Positions 1 to 7,157 of a DNA stretch of 26,002 bases are shown piece after piece. The stretch covers positions 1-26,002 of the forward strand of contig DASUPK010000145.1 of the NCBI GenBank assembly GCA_036276255.1, in the 5' to 3' direction. Position 1 is the first letter of the stretch, and every line of letters starts with the position of its first letter. The translations under genes and the position numbers were made by a program. Source of the DNA: DASUPK01 sp036276255 (GTDB lineage: Bacteria; Actinomycetota; Thermoleophilia; Solirubrobacterales; 70-9). Under the pieces are notes generated by a model. It was not told where the DNA came from. It searched no databases and was given only the letters and a program-made list of their open reading frames with translations.

Positions 1-1
1 G

Positions 2-133
2 GGCAACTCGGTGACGCCGACCGAGACGCCAGGTCCAAGCGCGCCGACGAAGAAGAAGTGCAAGAAGAAGAAGAAGCATCGCTCGGCTGAGTCGGCCAAG
101 AAGAAGAAGTGCAAGAAGAAGAAGCACCACTAG
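2..133 (+). CDS. 3' end of a secreted protein with Lys/Cys-rich tail (5' truncated)
   Basis: An open frame enters from the left edge and ends at TAG 131-133, giving 43 residues. It has a short Thr/Pro/Gly/Ser-rich linker, then a basic tail with two blocks of Lys around a single Cys (TKKKCKKKKKH and SAKKKKCKKKKHH) and a final His pair. The complete gene 45 bases downstream has the same linker-plus-tail layout, so this is very probably a tandem paralog and a secreted protein. The globular part lies outside the window. The tail function is unknown; binding to anionic cell-wall polymers is only a guess. Confidence is high that this is coding, because the following gene repeats the pattern, and low on function. 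Confidence 0.75.
   Translation, partial: GNSVTPTETPGPSAPTKKKCKKKKKHRSAESAKKKKCKKKKHH
50..130 (+). repeat. AAG-rich repeat encoding the Lys/Cys tail
   Basis: Two near-repeats of a (AAG)n-TGC-(AAG)n unit lie at the 3' end of the partial gene. The same unit recurs twice at 821-898. Recombination between these tails could expand, shrink or delete the tandem genes; that is inference. Confidence 0.6.
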
Positions 134-167
134 GCGTCGGCGGGCGGCACGCCTTCCGCGAAAGCTC

Positions 168-176
168 AAGGAGGAG
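168..176 (+). promoter_or_regulatory. Strong Shine-Dalgarno site
   Basis: AAGGAGGAG ends two bases before the ATG at 179, and the core AGGAG lies 4-7 bases upstream depending on register. It fixes the start of the secreted protein at 179. Confidence 0.7.
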
Positions 177-178
177 CG

Positions 179-910
179 ATGAGTAGAAGGACCAGGGCAT
201 TTGCCGCCCTATTCGCAACCGCCGCGCTGGCGTTGATGGTGGGCGCAGGATCAGCGAGCGCCACGTTTCACCTGATCAAGATCCGCTCGATCTTCCGGGG
301 GCCCTCGCCGACTGGCGCATTCGTCGAGCTACAGATGTACGCCGACGGCCAGAACCATGTCGGCGGACACCAGCTCAGGGTCTACCCGGCCACGGGGACT
401 CTGTTCAGCGCCTACAACCTTCCGGCTGACGTGGCGAACGGTCAGAACCAACGGAGGATTCTCCTTGGCGACACCGCCGCCCCGGGTACGCCCGACGTCA
501 CGCTCCCGGGGCTGGGGACCGACCTGACCAATTTCGCATCCGGCGGAGCTATCTGCTGGGACGTCGTTGACTGCGTCTCCTGGGGGAACCGCACCGGCAC
601 CCTTCCAAGTCCCGCCGGAACGCCGATCGCAGGGGGCCTGAGCGGCTCACAGGTCAGCGTCCGAACCATCACGCGAGGTTGTCCAACCGCGCTTGACGTG
701 GCCGACGACACCGACGACAGCGCGGCGGACTTCGGCTTCGCCGTCGGCTATGGGATGCGCAACAACACTTTGGCGCCGATCGAGACCCTCTGCCCGACGA
801 GCACACCGAGCACACCGGCCAAGAAGAAGTGCAAGAAGCACAAGAAGAAGACCGGCGCCTACTCGGCCAAGAAGAAGTGCAAGAAGAAAAAGCATCACGC
901 GGTCGCCTAG
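179..910 (+). CDS. Secreted lamin-tail-like domain protein with Lys/Cys C-terminal tail
   Basis: 243 residues. Residues 1-28 form a signal peptide (Arg-rich start, hydrophobic 8-22, SASA cleavage region). The mature part opens with FHLIKIRSIF and FVELQMY (48-54), followed by a long beta-rich stretch with GGAICWDVVDCVSWGN near 122-137. This spacing of an initial strand, an FVEL strand and a later 'G..vD.v.wG' strand resembles lamin-tail (LTD) beta-sandwich domains; that is by eye only. Four mature cysteines before the tail (126, 132, 168, 205) may form disulfides. Residues 214-240 are a Lys/Cys/His tail made of two KKKCKK blocks. A strong ribosome site supports the start. It sits between the tail of a likely paralog and the remains of another. 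Role unknown; probably extracellular or wall associated. Confidence 0.85.
   Translation: MSRRTRAFAALFATAALALMVGAGSASATFHLIKIRSIFRGPSPTGAFVELQMYADGQNHVGGHQLRVYPATGTLFSAYNLPADVANGQNQRRILLGDTAAPGTPDVTLPGLGTDLTNFASGGAICWDVVDCVSWGNRTGTLPSPAGTPIAGGLSGSQVSVRTITRGCPTALDVADDTDDSAADFGFAVGYGMRNNTLAPIETLCPTSTPSTPAKKKCKKHKKKTGAYSAKKKCKKKKHHAVA
821..898 (+). repeat. AAG-rich repeat encoding the Lys/Cys tail
   Basis: Two copies of the (AAG)3-TGC-AAG-AAG unit, separated by a short Thr-Gly-Ala-Tyr-Ser linker. They match the units at 50-130 in both nucleotide and protein sequence. Confidence 0.6.
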
Positions 911-945
911 CCGCAATCCCGACGAGCGAGGACGTAACAAGGGGT

Positions 946-1285
946 GTGAGGAGAGGAACCACTGCGTTCGTGGGCGCACTGGGCGCGACTTTGGTTGTGT
1001 CGCTGCTGGGCGCCGCCAGTGCCAGCGCGACCTTCCACCTGATGAAGATCCGCGAGGTGTCGCCGGGGCCAGGTTCGGACGACAGCTAATGTCGAAGTCC
1101 AGATGTATGCGCCGTTCCAGGACTTCCTCAGTAACGGGGCCGGGCTCGCCGTTTGCAACAGCAGCTGTTCGCTGCTCCCGGCCACCTTCGGTCCCTTCTC
1201 AGATGTCGCCAAGGCAACAACCAGGACACCGTTCCGCCTCGCGGTGGAACCCTCTCCTGTCGCGCTGTCCCTCCAAAGGCCGGTC
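946..1285 (+). pseudogene. Frameshifted, 3'-truncated paralog of the 179-910 secreted protein
   Basis: A possible GTG at 946 opens a signal-peptide-like stretch ending SASATFHLMKIREVS, clearly related to SASATFHLIKIRSIF of the 179-910 protein. The frame then stops at TAA 1087-1089. Reading continues in the next frame as NVEVQMYAPFQD, matching FVELQMYADGQN. Near 1212 the match shifts back to the first frame as GNNQDTV, against NGQNQRR of the intact protein. A net +1 near 1085 and a net -1 near 1212 would explain this. After about 1235 the similarity fades. No second half and no Lys/Cys tail is present, and the 3' end of the acyl-CoA ligase gene begins at 1284. This is a decaying tandem duplicate. 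Sequencing error could explain the frameshifts but not the missing half. Confidence 0.75.
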
Positions 1286-3098
1286 AGCCGGAGTAGAGCG
1301 CCTCGATCTCCTCGGCGAACTTCTCGTCGATCGGCTTGCGCTTCAGCTTCATCGTCGGAGTCAGCTCATCACCGCCGGGCTCCCACGGCTCCGGGAGGAT
1401 CGCGAACTTCTTGATCTGCTCGACGCGTGCCATCTTGGCGTTCGCCTGGTCCACGGCGGCCTGGATCGTCTCGCGTGTCCTCTCCTCCGTGGCGAGCTCC
1501 TCCAGCGATTTGCCCTCGAGGCCGTTCTGCGAGGCCCAGACCGGTGCGAAGTCCGGATCGACCACGATCAGGGCCACGTTGTACGGCCGGCCGTCGCCGA
1601 TTGCGACAACCTGGCCGACGAGCGGGCTCGCGGTCTTCAGGTGCGCCTCGATGTTTGCCGGCGACATGTTCTTGCCGCCCGCGTTGATGATCAGCTCCTT
1701 CTTGCGGTCGACGATCTTCAGATAGCCGTCCGCGTCGATCTCGCCGATGTCGCCCGTCCGCAGCCAGCCGTCGTCGGTGAACGCCTCCTTGTTCTTCTCG
1801 GGCAGCTTGCGGTATCCAGGCATGACGCAGTCGGCCTTGATCAGGACCTCGCCGTCGTCGTCGAGCCTGATCTCGATCCCGGGTGTCGGCGGGCCGACGG
1901 TGCCGAGCTTGATCCGGTCGGGCGGATTGATCGTGCCCAGCCCGCAGGTCTCCGACATCCCCCAGAGCTCGCCGATGGGGATGCCGATTGCGTGGAAGAA
2001 CTCGAGGACCTCGAGCGGCGTCGGCGCGGCGCCCGCGTTGACGGCGAGCGCCTCGTCGAGCCCGAGCTGCTTCCGCAGCGCCGAGAACATCTGCTCGTCA
2101 GCCTGGGCGGCGGCCTCCGCGATCTCCGGCGGCACCTCCTCCCCGGCCTGCTCGAGGCGGACCTTCTGCAGCGCGGCCTCAAGTCCCTTCTGAGCCGTTT
2201 CGCGCTGCTCGTCGGGCAGGCCGGCCATCATCGCCTCGAGGCCCGCCTTGAGCTTCTCGAAGATGCGGGGCACGGCGAAGAACCAGGTCGGCCTCACCTT
2301 GGGCAGGAACTCGGCGATCCGGCGCGGATCCGAGCAGACGGTGACCGACACGCCCTTGGTCACCGGCAGGTAGTAGTGGGCGTTGCGCTCGGCGACGTGA
2401 GCAGCCGGGAGCCAGGAGATCACCTTCGCCCCGCGCTCGGGCAACTCGATCAGCTCGTCGGCCGTGGCGACGGCGAAGAGCAGGTTGCGATGGGTCAGCT
2501 GCACGCCCTTCGGGGGCCCGGTCGTGCCAGAGGTGTAGATCAGGGTCAGGAGGTCGTCGGGCCTGACCTGCTCGACTGACTCAGCGGGGTCGAACTCCGG
2601 GTCCACCTCCATCAGCTCGTCGAGGGTGTGGTCGCCGCCGTCGCTGTCCACGACGATCACGTGCTCGAGGGAAGGCAGGTCTCCCCGCACCGCGTTGATC
2701 TTGTCTACGAAGGCCTCCTCCGTGATCACGATCTTGCTCTCGGCGTCCGAGAGCAGGTACTGGATCTGCTCGGGCGCGTAGGTCTGGTAGACCGAGAACG
2801 GGACCGCACCCAGGGAGACGGCCGCCAGGTCGCAGGGGATGAACTCCCAGCGGTTGTTGAGCATGATCGCGACGGTGTCGCCCTTGCTCAGGCCGAGCTT
2901 CGCGAGGCCGCCGGCGATCCTGTGAACGGTGTCCTTGAGCTCGTTCCAGCTCAGCTCCTTCTCGCGCGCCTCGTCGCGGATCGCCAGGTCGTCGCCCAGG
3001 CGATCCACCACCCCGTAGAACGCCTTGACCAGGTTGTCCGCGGGCAGCTCGGGCGCTGCCCCACCGCTCGCGTGACGCTCTGAAGTCGTTACCTCCAC
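1284..3098 (-). CDS. fadD: Long-chain fatty acid-CoA ligase (AMP-forming)
   Basis: 604 residues from the GTG at 3098. It activates long-chain fatty acids to acyl-CoA through an acyl-adenylate. The ATP-binding loop YTSGTTGPPKG is at about 188-198. GELWGMSETCG follows, then GWLRTGDIGEID with the hinge motif VDRKKELIINAGGKN. Near the C terminus TPTMKLKRK carries the conserved lysine (about 584). Length and motif order fit the FadD15/ACSL branch. I chose GTG 3098 because GAGGAGAGG lies nine bases upstream; a longer reading from 3167 would overlap rseP by 20 bases and adds no conserved sequence. It lies 49 bases after rseP on the same strand and may be co-transcribed. The exact substrate chain length cannot be read from the sequence. 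Confidence 0.93.
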   Translation of the reverse strand: MEVTTSERHASGGAAPELPADNLVKAFYGVVDRLGDDLAIRDEAREKELSWNELKDTVHRIAGGLAKLGLSKGDTVAIMLNNRWEFIPCDLAAVSLGAVPFSVYQTYAPEQIQYLLSDAESKIVITEEAFVDKINAVRGDLPSLEHVIVVDSDGGDHTLDELMEVDPEFDPAESVEQVRPDDLLTLIYTSGTTGPPKGVQLTHRNLLFAVATADELIELPERGAKVISWLPAAHVAERNAHYYLPVTKGVSVTVCSDPRRIAEFLPKVRPTWFFAVPRIFEKLKAGLEAMMAGLPDEQRETAQKGLEAALQKVRLEQAGEEVPPEIAEAAAQADEQMFSALRKQLGLDEALAVNAGAAPTPLEVLEFFHAIGIPIGELWGMSETCGLGTINPPDRIKLGTVGPPTPGIEIRLDDDGEVLIKADCVMPGYRKLPEKNKEAFTDDGWLRTGDIGEIDADGYLKIVDRKKELIINAGGKNMSPANIEAHLKTASPLVGQVVAIGDGRPYNVALIVVDPDFAPVWASQNGLEGKSLEELATEERTRETIQAAVDQANAKMARVEQIKKFAILPEPWEPGGDELTPTMKLKRKPIDEKFAEEIEALYSG

Positions 3099-3107
3099 CG
3101 CCGCTCT

Positions 3108-3116
3108 CCTCTCCTC
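3108..3116 (-). promoter_or_regulatory. Shine-Dalgarno site fixing the acyl-CoA ligase start
   Basis: Read on the minus strand, GAGGAGAGG lies nine bases before GTG 3098. It favours that start over the upstream in-frame candidates. Confidence 0.6.
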
Positions 3117-3147
3117 GGAAGACCTGCGTGGGAAAACGCTACACCAG

Positions 3148-4458
3148 CTAGCCGGAAAGCCTGCCAATGTCGTTGGTCAGGCCGATCACGAACAGCATGA
3201 TCACCAGCAGGAAGCCGATCGCGCTCGCGCGCTCGATCACGTAGAAGGGCACGCGCCGGCCGCGGACCTTCTCCACGAGGCTCCAGAAGATGTGCCCGCC
3301 GTCGAGCGGGAGGAACGGGAAGAGGTTGATCACGCCCAGCGAGAGGCTGATGAGCGCCAGCACATAGAGCCCGATCCGCGGGCTGAAGCTGACAGCCTGA
3401 TTGAGCGCGCTGGAGGCCCCCACGACCCCCGAGAGCTGCTTGCGATCCTGCGGGTTGAACAGCTGGGCGAGCTTGGAGAGGGTCGTCGAGGTCACGTACC
3501 ACATGCGGTCGACCGCGAGGTTGGCCGCGTCACCGACCGACTGATGCGACGTCTGCGTACCGACCGTGCTGAAGGCGAATCCCAGCCTGAACTTGCCCTG
3601 CACCTTTTCGCCGCTGACAACGTCTTCTGCCTTCGGATCGAAGTACGTGCGCGGGTGCACGGTGATCACCTTGCCGTCCCGGATCAGCTTGATGTGGACC
3701 CGCCGGTTGGGAATACATCCCGGGCGCGGCGGGCTGCTGCAGCCATGTCGGGTGATCAGCCGGGAGAGATGATTCGCCTTGAAATTCGCGAAGTGCAGAC
3801 GACGCTTGACCTTGTCGATGGTGCGGATGTCGCGGACTCTGGTCGGCACCCCATCGATCGAGATGAAGCGGTCGCCGGGGCGAAGGGCCTTCGCGGCGGG
3901 AGTGCCGGCGGTGATGGCATTGCTGGCGGTCGACACGCCGAACCCGACTGGCTCGCGGACATCCGTATAGACGACCGTGAGCAGCAGGAACGCGAGGACG
4001 ATGTTGACCGCAGGGCCGGCCGCAATCACCGCGATTCGCTTCCAGACCGGCTGGTTGTAGTAGGCCCGCTCGATCACGTCCGGCGAGAGCACCTCTCCCT
4101 CGGACGGGTCCTGGCCGGCGGATTCGACCCGCTCGAGCAGTCCCTGGGGCGTGTCCCGGCCCGCCTCCGCCTGGCCGTTGAGCCCCGTGGTGCCGTAGCC
4201 CGACTCCCCAGCCGCGGCATCCTCCTCGGCCCGCTCGAGCTCCTCCGGGTTCATCCCGGTGATCTTCACGAAGCCCCCCAGCGGGATCATCCCGATCCCA
4301 TACTCGGTCTCACCGATTCGGACGCTGACCAGCTTGGGTGGGAAGAACAGGAAGAACCTCTCCACCCGCATCCCGGTCATCTTCGCGACGACGAAGTGAC
4401 CGCCCTCGTGCAGGATCACCAGAGCCGAGAAGCCGAGGACGACGAGGACCCAGGTCAT
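3148..4458 (-). CDS. rseP: Site-2 intramembrane zinc metalloprotease, RseP family
   Basis: 436 residues. It cleaves membrane-embedded substrates such as anti-sigma factors after a first periplasmic-side cut. The zinc motif HEGGH is at 17-21 in the first membrane helix. A second helix follows RIAVIAAGPAVN (141-152). A PDZ domain spans roughly 170-300, and the third zinc ligand region is NLFPFLPLDGGH (378-389, Asp386). A last helix covers about 412-427. Two features are unusual: an acidic insert at about 71-134 between the GGFVKITGMNPEE segment and the second helix, and a Cys-Pro-rich loop (Cys240, Cys248) inside the PDZ region. The start overlaps the dxr stop by four bases, so the two are translationally coupled. 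The adjacent DXR also fits the common dxr-rseP pairing. Confidence 0.95.
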   Translation of the reverse strand: MTWVLVVLGFSALVILHEGGHFVVAKMTGMRVERFFLFFPPKLVSVRIGETEYGIGMIPLGGFVKITGMNPEELERAEEDAAAGESGYGTTGLNGQAEAGRDTPQGLLERVESAGQDPSEGEVLSPDVIERAYYNQPVWKRIAVIAAGPAVNIVLAFLLLTVVYTDVREPVGFGVSTASNAITAGTPAAKALRPGDRFISIDGVPTRVRDIRTIDKVKRRLHFANFKANHLSRLITRHGCSSPPRPGCIPNRRVHIKLIRDGKVITVHPRTYFDPKAEDVVSGEKVQGKFRLGFAFSTVGTQTSHQSVGDAANLAVDRMWYVTSTTLSKLAQLFNPQDRKQLSGVVGASSALNQAVSFSPRIGLYVLALISLSLGVINLFPFLPLDGGHIFWSLVEKVRGRRVPFYVIERASAIGFLLVIMLFVIGLTNDIGRLSG

Positions 4459-5600
4459 GCGACCGCCAGGCCCTCGATCAGGCCGCGGGCATGCTCCCGT
4501 GCGGCCTCATCGACGTCGAACAGGTCCTCGAAGTGCCGCACCGGGCCGCCCGGCAGCGCCTCCAGCGTCCGCTCGATCACCTCGGGGATTCCCGTGAAGG
4601 GGATTCGCTTCCCGAGGAACGCCTCGACGGCGACCTCGTCGGCCGCGTTCAGGACGCAGGGTGCCGTCCCTCCGGCCTCGCCCGCCTGCCGCGCCAGGCG
4701 CAGGCAGGCGAAGGTCTCCGTGTCCGGCGCCTCGAAGGTGAGTTCGCCGATGCTCGCCAGGTCGAGCGTCGGCACATCCACGTCGGCCCGCACCGGGTGC
4801 TGGAGCGCGTAGGAGATGGGGACCTTCATGTCGGGGTAGCCGAGATGGGCGAGCGAGGCGCCGTCGTTCAGGTTGATCAGCGAGTGGACGATCGACTGCG
4901 GGTGGACGACGACATCGATCCGCTCGTACGGGATGCCGAAGAGATGGTGCGCCTCGATCATCTCGAAGCCCTTGTTCATCAGCGTGGCCGAGTCGATGGT
5001 GATCCGGCCGCCCATCTCCCAGGTCGGGTGCGCCAGGGCTTCTTCGGCGGTCACGCCGGAGAGATCGGTCCTGCCGCGGAAGGGCCCGCCCGATGCGGTC
5101 AGCACCAGCCGCTCCACGGTGCCTGGCGGCTCCGCGCCGATCAGCTGGTAGAGCGCCGAGTGCTCCGAGTCGACCGGAAGGATGCGGGCGCCGGTCGCTT
5201 CGGCGAGTGCCATCACCAGCTCGCCACCGATGACCAGGCTCTCCTTGTTGGCCAGGGCGAGGTCGATTCCCTCGGTGAGAGCGACGATCGTCGGCCCCAG
5301 CCCGGCTGCGCCGACGACAGCGTTCAGGACGAGGTCCGGCTTCGTCTCCGCGATCAGCTCGCGGATGCCGGTTTCACCGGCGAGGACGCGGCCGCCCCAC
5401 GCCGATCCGGCGCTCTCGGCCGACTCCTCGTCGGCCAGCGCCACCGCCGGCACTCCGTGCTCGCGCGCCTGCGCGAGGACGCGCTCCCAGCTCGAGTCGG
5501 CCGAGAGTCCGGCGACCTGGAGGTCGTCGGAGGCGCCGATCACCTCGAGCGCCTGGGTACCGATCGAGCCCGTCGATCCGAGTATCAGCACTCTTTTCAC
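4455..5600 (-). CDS. dxr: 1-deoxy-D-xylulose 5-phosphate reductoisomerase
   Basis: 381 residues, normal length. It converts DXP to MEP with NADPH, the committed step of the non-mevalonate isoprenoid pathway. The NADPH-binding loop GSTGSIGTQAL is at 8-18, ANKES at 117-121, the metal-binding PVDSEHSA at 142-149 (Asp144, Glu146), then ASGGPFRG and the flexible-loop region GGRITIDSATLMNKGFEMIEA. The start is GTG 5600 with no Shine-Dalgarno; a TACACT box lies eight bases upstream, so the mRNA may be leaderless. It precedes rseP with a four-base overlap. The isoprenoid made here feeds the undecaprenyl synthase encoded upstream (uppS). In many bacteria dxr directly follows cdsA; here a divergent gene pair intervenes. 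Confidence 0.97.
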   Translation of the reverse strand: MKRVLILGSTGSIGTQALEVIGASDDLQVAGLSADSSWERVLAQAREHGVPAVALADEESAESAGSAWGGRVLAGETGIRELIAETKPDLVLNAVVGAAGLGPTIVALTEGIDLALANKESLVIGGELVMALAEATGARILPVDSEHSALYQLIGAEPPGTVERLVLTASGGPFRGRTDLSGVTAEEALAHPTWEMGGRITIDSATLMNKGFEMIEAHHLFGIPYERIDVVVHPQSIVHSLINLNDGASLAHLGYPDMKVPISYALQHPVRADVDVPTLDLASIGELTFEAPDTETFACLRLARQAGEAGGTAPCVLNAADEVAVEAFLGKRIPFTGIPEVIERTLEALPGGPVRHFEDLFDVDEAAREHARGLIEGLAVA

Positions 5601-5608
5601 GGCCGCCC

Positions 5609-5614
5609 AGTGTA
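5609..5614 (-). promoter_or_regulatory. Candidate -10 box of a leaderless dxr promoter
   Basis: On the minus strand TACACT ends eight bases before GTG 5600, which would put the transcription start at or next to the start codon. No Shine-Dalgarno is present. The -35 region (TTAGGG, 18-base spacing) is a weak match. Confidence 0.4.
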
Positions 5615-5644
5615 GGTGTCGGCTGAATTGCTCCCTAAACGACG

Positions 5645-5670
5645 ACGGGAGGCCCTTGCGGGCCTCCCGT
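5645..5670 (-). terminator. Strong GC-rich hairpin terminator
   Basis: ACGGGAGGCCC and GGGCCTCCCGT form a perfect 11-bp stem around a four-base loop. It lies between the stop of the secreted-protein gene (5696) and the dxr promoter. On the minus strand it is followed by CGTCGTTTA, so the T tract is weak. It most likely ends the transcript of the 5696-6220 gene. Confidence 0.7.
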
Positions 5671-5671
5671 G

Positions 5672-5687
5672 CGTCATCTTCATGACG
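5672..5687 (-). terminator. Second small hairpin in tandem with the terminator
   Basis: CGTCAT and ATGACG form a perfect 6-bp stem around CTTC, between the gene stop and the large hairpin. It is possibly part of a tandem termination or RNA-stability structure. Confidence 0.35.
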
Positions 5688-5695
5688 ACCGTGCG

Positions 5696-6220
5696 TTAGC
5701 GCGTCTGCACAGCGGAGAGCTCGAACTGCGGGACCTTCAGGTCACCCACGGTCTCGGTGCAGGCGAGCGCAATCGTGTGCTTGCCGCCCTGGGCGGTGGT
5801 GACGATGTTGATGCCGAACGCAGCAGTTCCCGAGCCCGGGTCGTGCACGTTGGTCTTCGTGCCGTTGATCTCCTGACCGTCGATCTCGAGATGGCACACA
5901 CCCTTCGCTGCGGCGCCGCCACCGTCGACGTTGCCATCGGCGACGACGAAGTACTTGCGCGGGAAGCCGGTCGAGCCGTTGACGTCCACCGACGTGCACT
6001 TCGTGAACGTCGAGGAGCTGGCCGGGTCGCAGGCCGTCGTGCCCGTCTGGGCGTTGGTGGAGGCGACCCCCAGGACCTTGAGCCTGGCGTCCTTGCTCAG
6101 GCCCTTGTACTCGATCTTCTTGCTGGTGGCCGCGTACGCGCCCCCTCCAAGTGCCACACAGAGGGCGATGAATGCGATCACAGTGCCGGCGGAGGGCCGG
6201 CGACTGAGCAGCTTCTTCAT
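5696..6220 (-). CDS. Small secreted or membrane-anchored protein with four cysteines
   Basis: 174 residues, starting at ATG 6220, which has AAGGGA about ten bases upstream; an in-frame extension to 6271 has no such site. The N terminus RRPSAGTVIAFIALCVALGGGAYAA is a signal or anchor region of a type common in actinobacterial exported proteins of unknown role. The mature part is beta-rich, with Gly/Thr-rich loops and four cysteines (64, 75, 109, 154) that could form two disulfides. No enzyme motif was seen. It is transcribed divergently from the cyclase gene across 87 bases and ends at a strong hairpin. Its place between cdsA and dxr looks like an insertion into a conserved gene run. I do not recognise a named family. 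Confidence 0.8.
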   Translation of the reverse strand: MKKLLSRRPSAGTVIAFIALCVALGGGAYAATSKKIEYKGLSKDARLKVLGVASTNAQTGTTACDPASSSTFTKCTSVDVNGSTGFPRKYFVVADGNVDGGGAAAKGVCHLEIDGQEINGTKTNVHDPGSGTAAFGINIVTTAQGGKHTIALACTETVGDLKVPQFELSAVQTR

Positions 6221-6272
6221 CCAGAACCACTCCCTTTCAGATGTTGTGAGCGTTCGCTGACGAAACAGCATG

Positions 6273-6292
6273 AGGCCGAGAAGTTGCGGCCT
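6273..6292. promoter_or_regulatory. Inverted repeat in a divergent intergenic region
   Basis: AGGCC and GGCCT flank ten bases, 16 bases upstream of the cyclase ATG, in the 87-base region shared with the divergent secreted-protein gene. It could be an operator or a small RNA hairpin. The arms are only five bases, so support is weak. Confidence 0.25.
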
Positions 6293-6307
6293 TGCGAGGA
6301 TGCATTC

Positions 6308-7102
6308 ATGGCACGTAAGAAGCGCAGGCGCAACAACGCCGATGTCCCGCTCGATTCCGAGGGCATCCGGGACGTCGTCCGCAGGACGGACGCCAATCCC
6401 CAGCTCGTTGCCACGGCCCGCTTCCTGCGCCGCCTGATCCCGGGTGGCGAGCCGGAGACGGCCGAGATGCCCGAGACGATGCAGCGGCTCGTACAGGGGG
6501 TCCAGCCGGAGGGCCCCAGCGCGATGCGGGAGATCGGCAAGGGAGCCCTACAGGCGTGGCACGCCCTCTCAGAGGCGCAGAGACGGCGTCAGGGCACCGC
6601 CGACGTGGCGATCCTGTTCACAGACCTGGTCGGGTTCTCGGACTGGGCGCTCGAGGCGGGTGACGAGGCCGCCCTCGATGTTCTTCGGCAGGTCGGCGAT
6701 GTCGAGCAGAAGGCGATCTCGCACCACAAGGGGGCGACCGTGAAGCGGCTCGGCGACGGTGCGATGGCGGTCTTCAGCGACTCCGATCCGGCCGTCCGAG
6801 CGGCGCTGGACGCACAGCGCGACATCGAGAAGATCGAGGTCGAGGGCTATCGGCCCTTCCAGCGCGCGGGCGTACACCGCGGCACGCCGCGCAAGGTGAA
6901 GGGCGACTTCCTGGGCGTCGACGTCAACATCGCCTCCCGCGTCGGCGATTGCGCCAATGGGGGCGAGGTGCTGATCTCGGAGCCGGTACGCGAGGGGCTC
7001 GATGGCCGTCGGTTCAAGTTCGGCCACTCCCGGGAGCTGTCTGCGCCGGGGGCCCCGGCGGACCTCACGGTCTGTTCCGTGAAGTCACGCCGGAAGCGCT
7101 GA
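6308..7102 (+). CDS. Soluble class III adenylate/guanylate cyclase
   Basis: 264 residues from ATG 6308, with GCGAGGA seven bases upstream. The open frame extends further 5', but that part overlaps the secreted gene on the other strand. The cyclase homology domain runs from about 98 to 258. AILFTDLVGFS carries the first metal Asp (106). VKRLGDGAMAVF carries Lys146 and the second metal Asp (150). FLGVDVNIASR carries Asp205 and the Asn207/Arg211 pair expected to stabilise the transition state. All catalytic positions appear intact, so the protein should be active; cAMP is the likely product, but specificity is inferred. Residues 1-95 are basic then helical, with no recognised sensor domain and no membrane segment. 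It converges on cdsA and is divergent from 5696-6220. Confidence 0.9.
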   Translation: MARKKRRRNNADVPLDSEGIRDVVRRTDANPQLVATARFLRRLIPGGEPETAEMPETMQRLVQGVQPEGPSAMREIGKGALQAWHALSEAQRRRQGTADVAILFTDLVGFSDWALEAGDEAALDVLRQVGDVEQKAISHHKGATVKRLGDGAMAVFSDSDPAVRAALDAQRDIEKIEVEGYRPFQRAGVHRGTPRKVKGDFLGVDVNIASRVGDCANGGEVLISEPVREGLDGRRFKFGHSRELSAPGAPADLTVCSVKSRRKR

Positions 7103-7157
7103 ACGTGGCCTACACGGCTGAGACAGGGTCGCCGAGTCGGCCCAGACCGGGTGGCCC

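Noticed and set aside
50..130. AAG-rich direct repeats as a CRISPR array or phase-variable tract
   Set aside because: The units are in frame with a protein tail, have no spacers, and are not pure simple repeats.
946..1283. Programmed frameshifting to make one protein from the 946-1283 region
   Set aside because: No slippery heptamer or downstream structure was seen, two opposite shifts would be needed, and the C-terminal half is missing.
693..2579. A 628-codon open frame on the + strand opposite the acyl-CoA ligase gene
   Set aside because: It is the antisense shadow of a GC-rich gene; composition is Arg/Leu/Asp/Val-rich with no motif, while the minus strand encodes a full AMP-binding enzyme.
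5669..6307. Upstream in-frame extension of the cyclase
   Set aside because: It covers the secreted-protein gene on the other strand and lacks conserved sequence; ATG 6308 has its own ribosome site.
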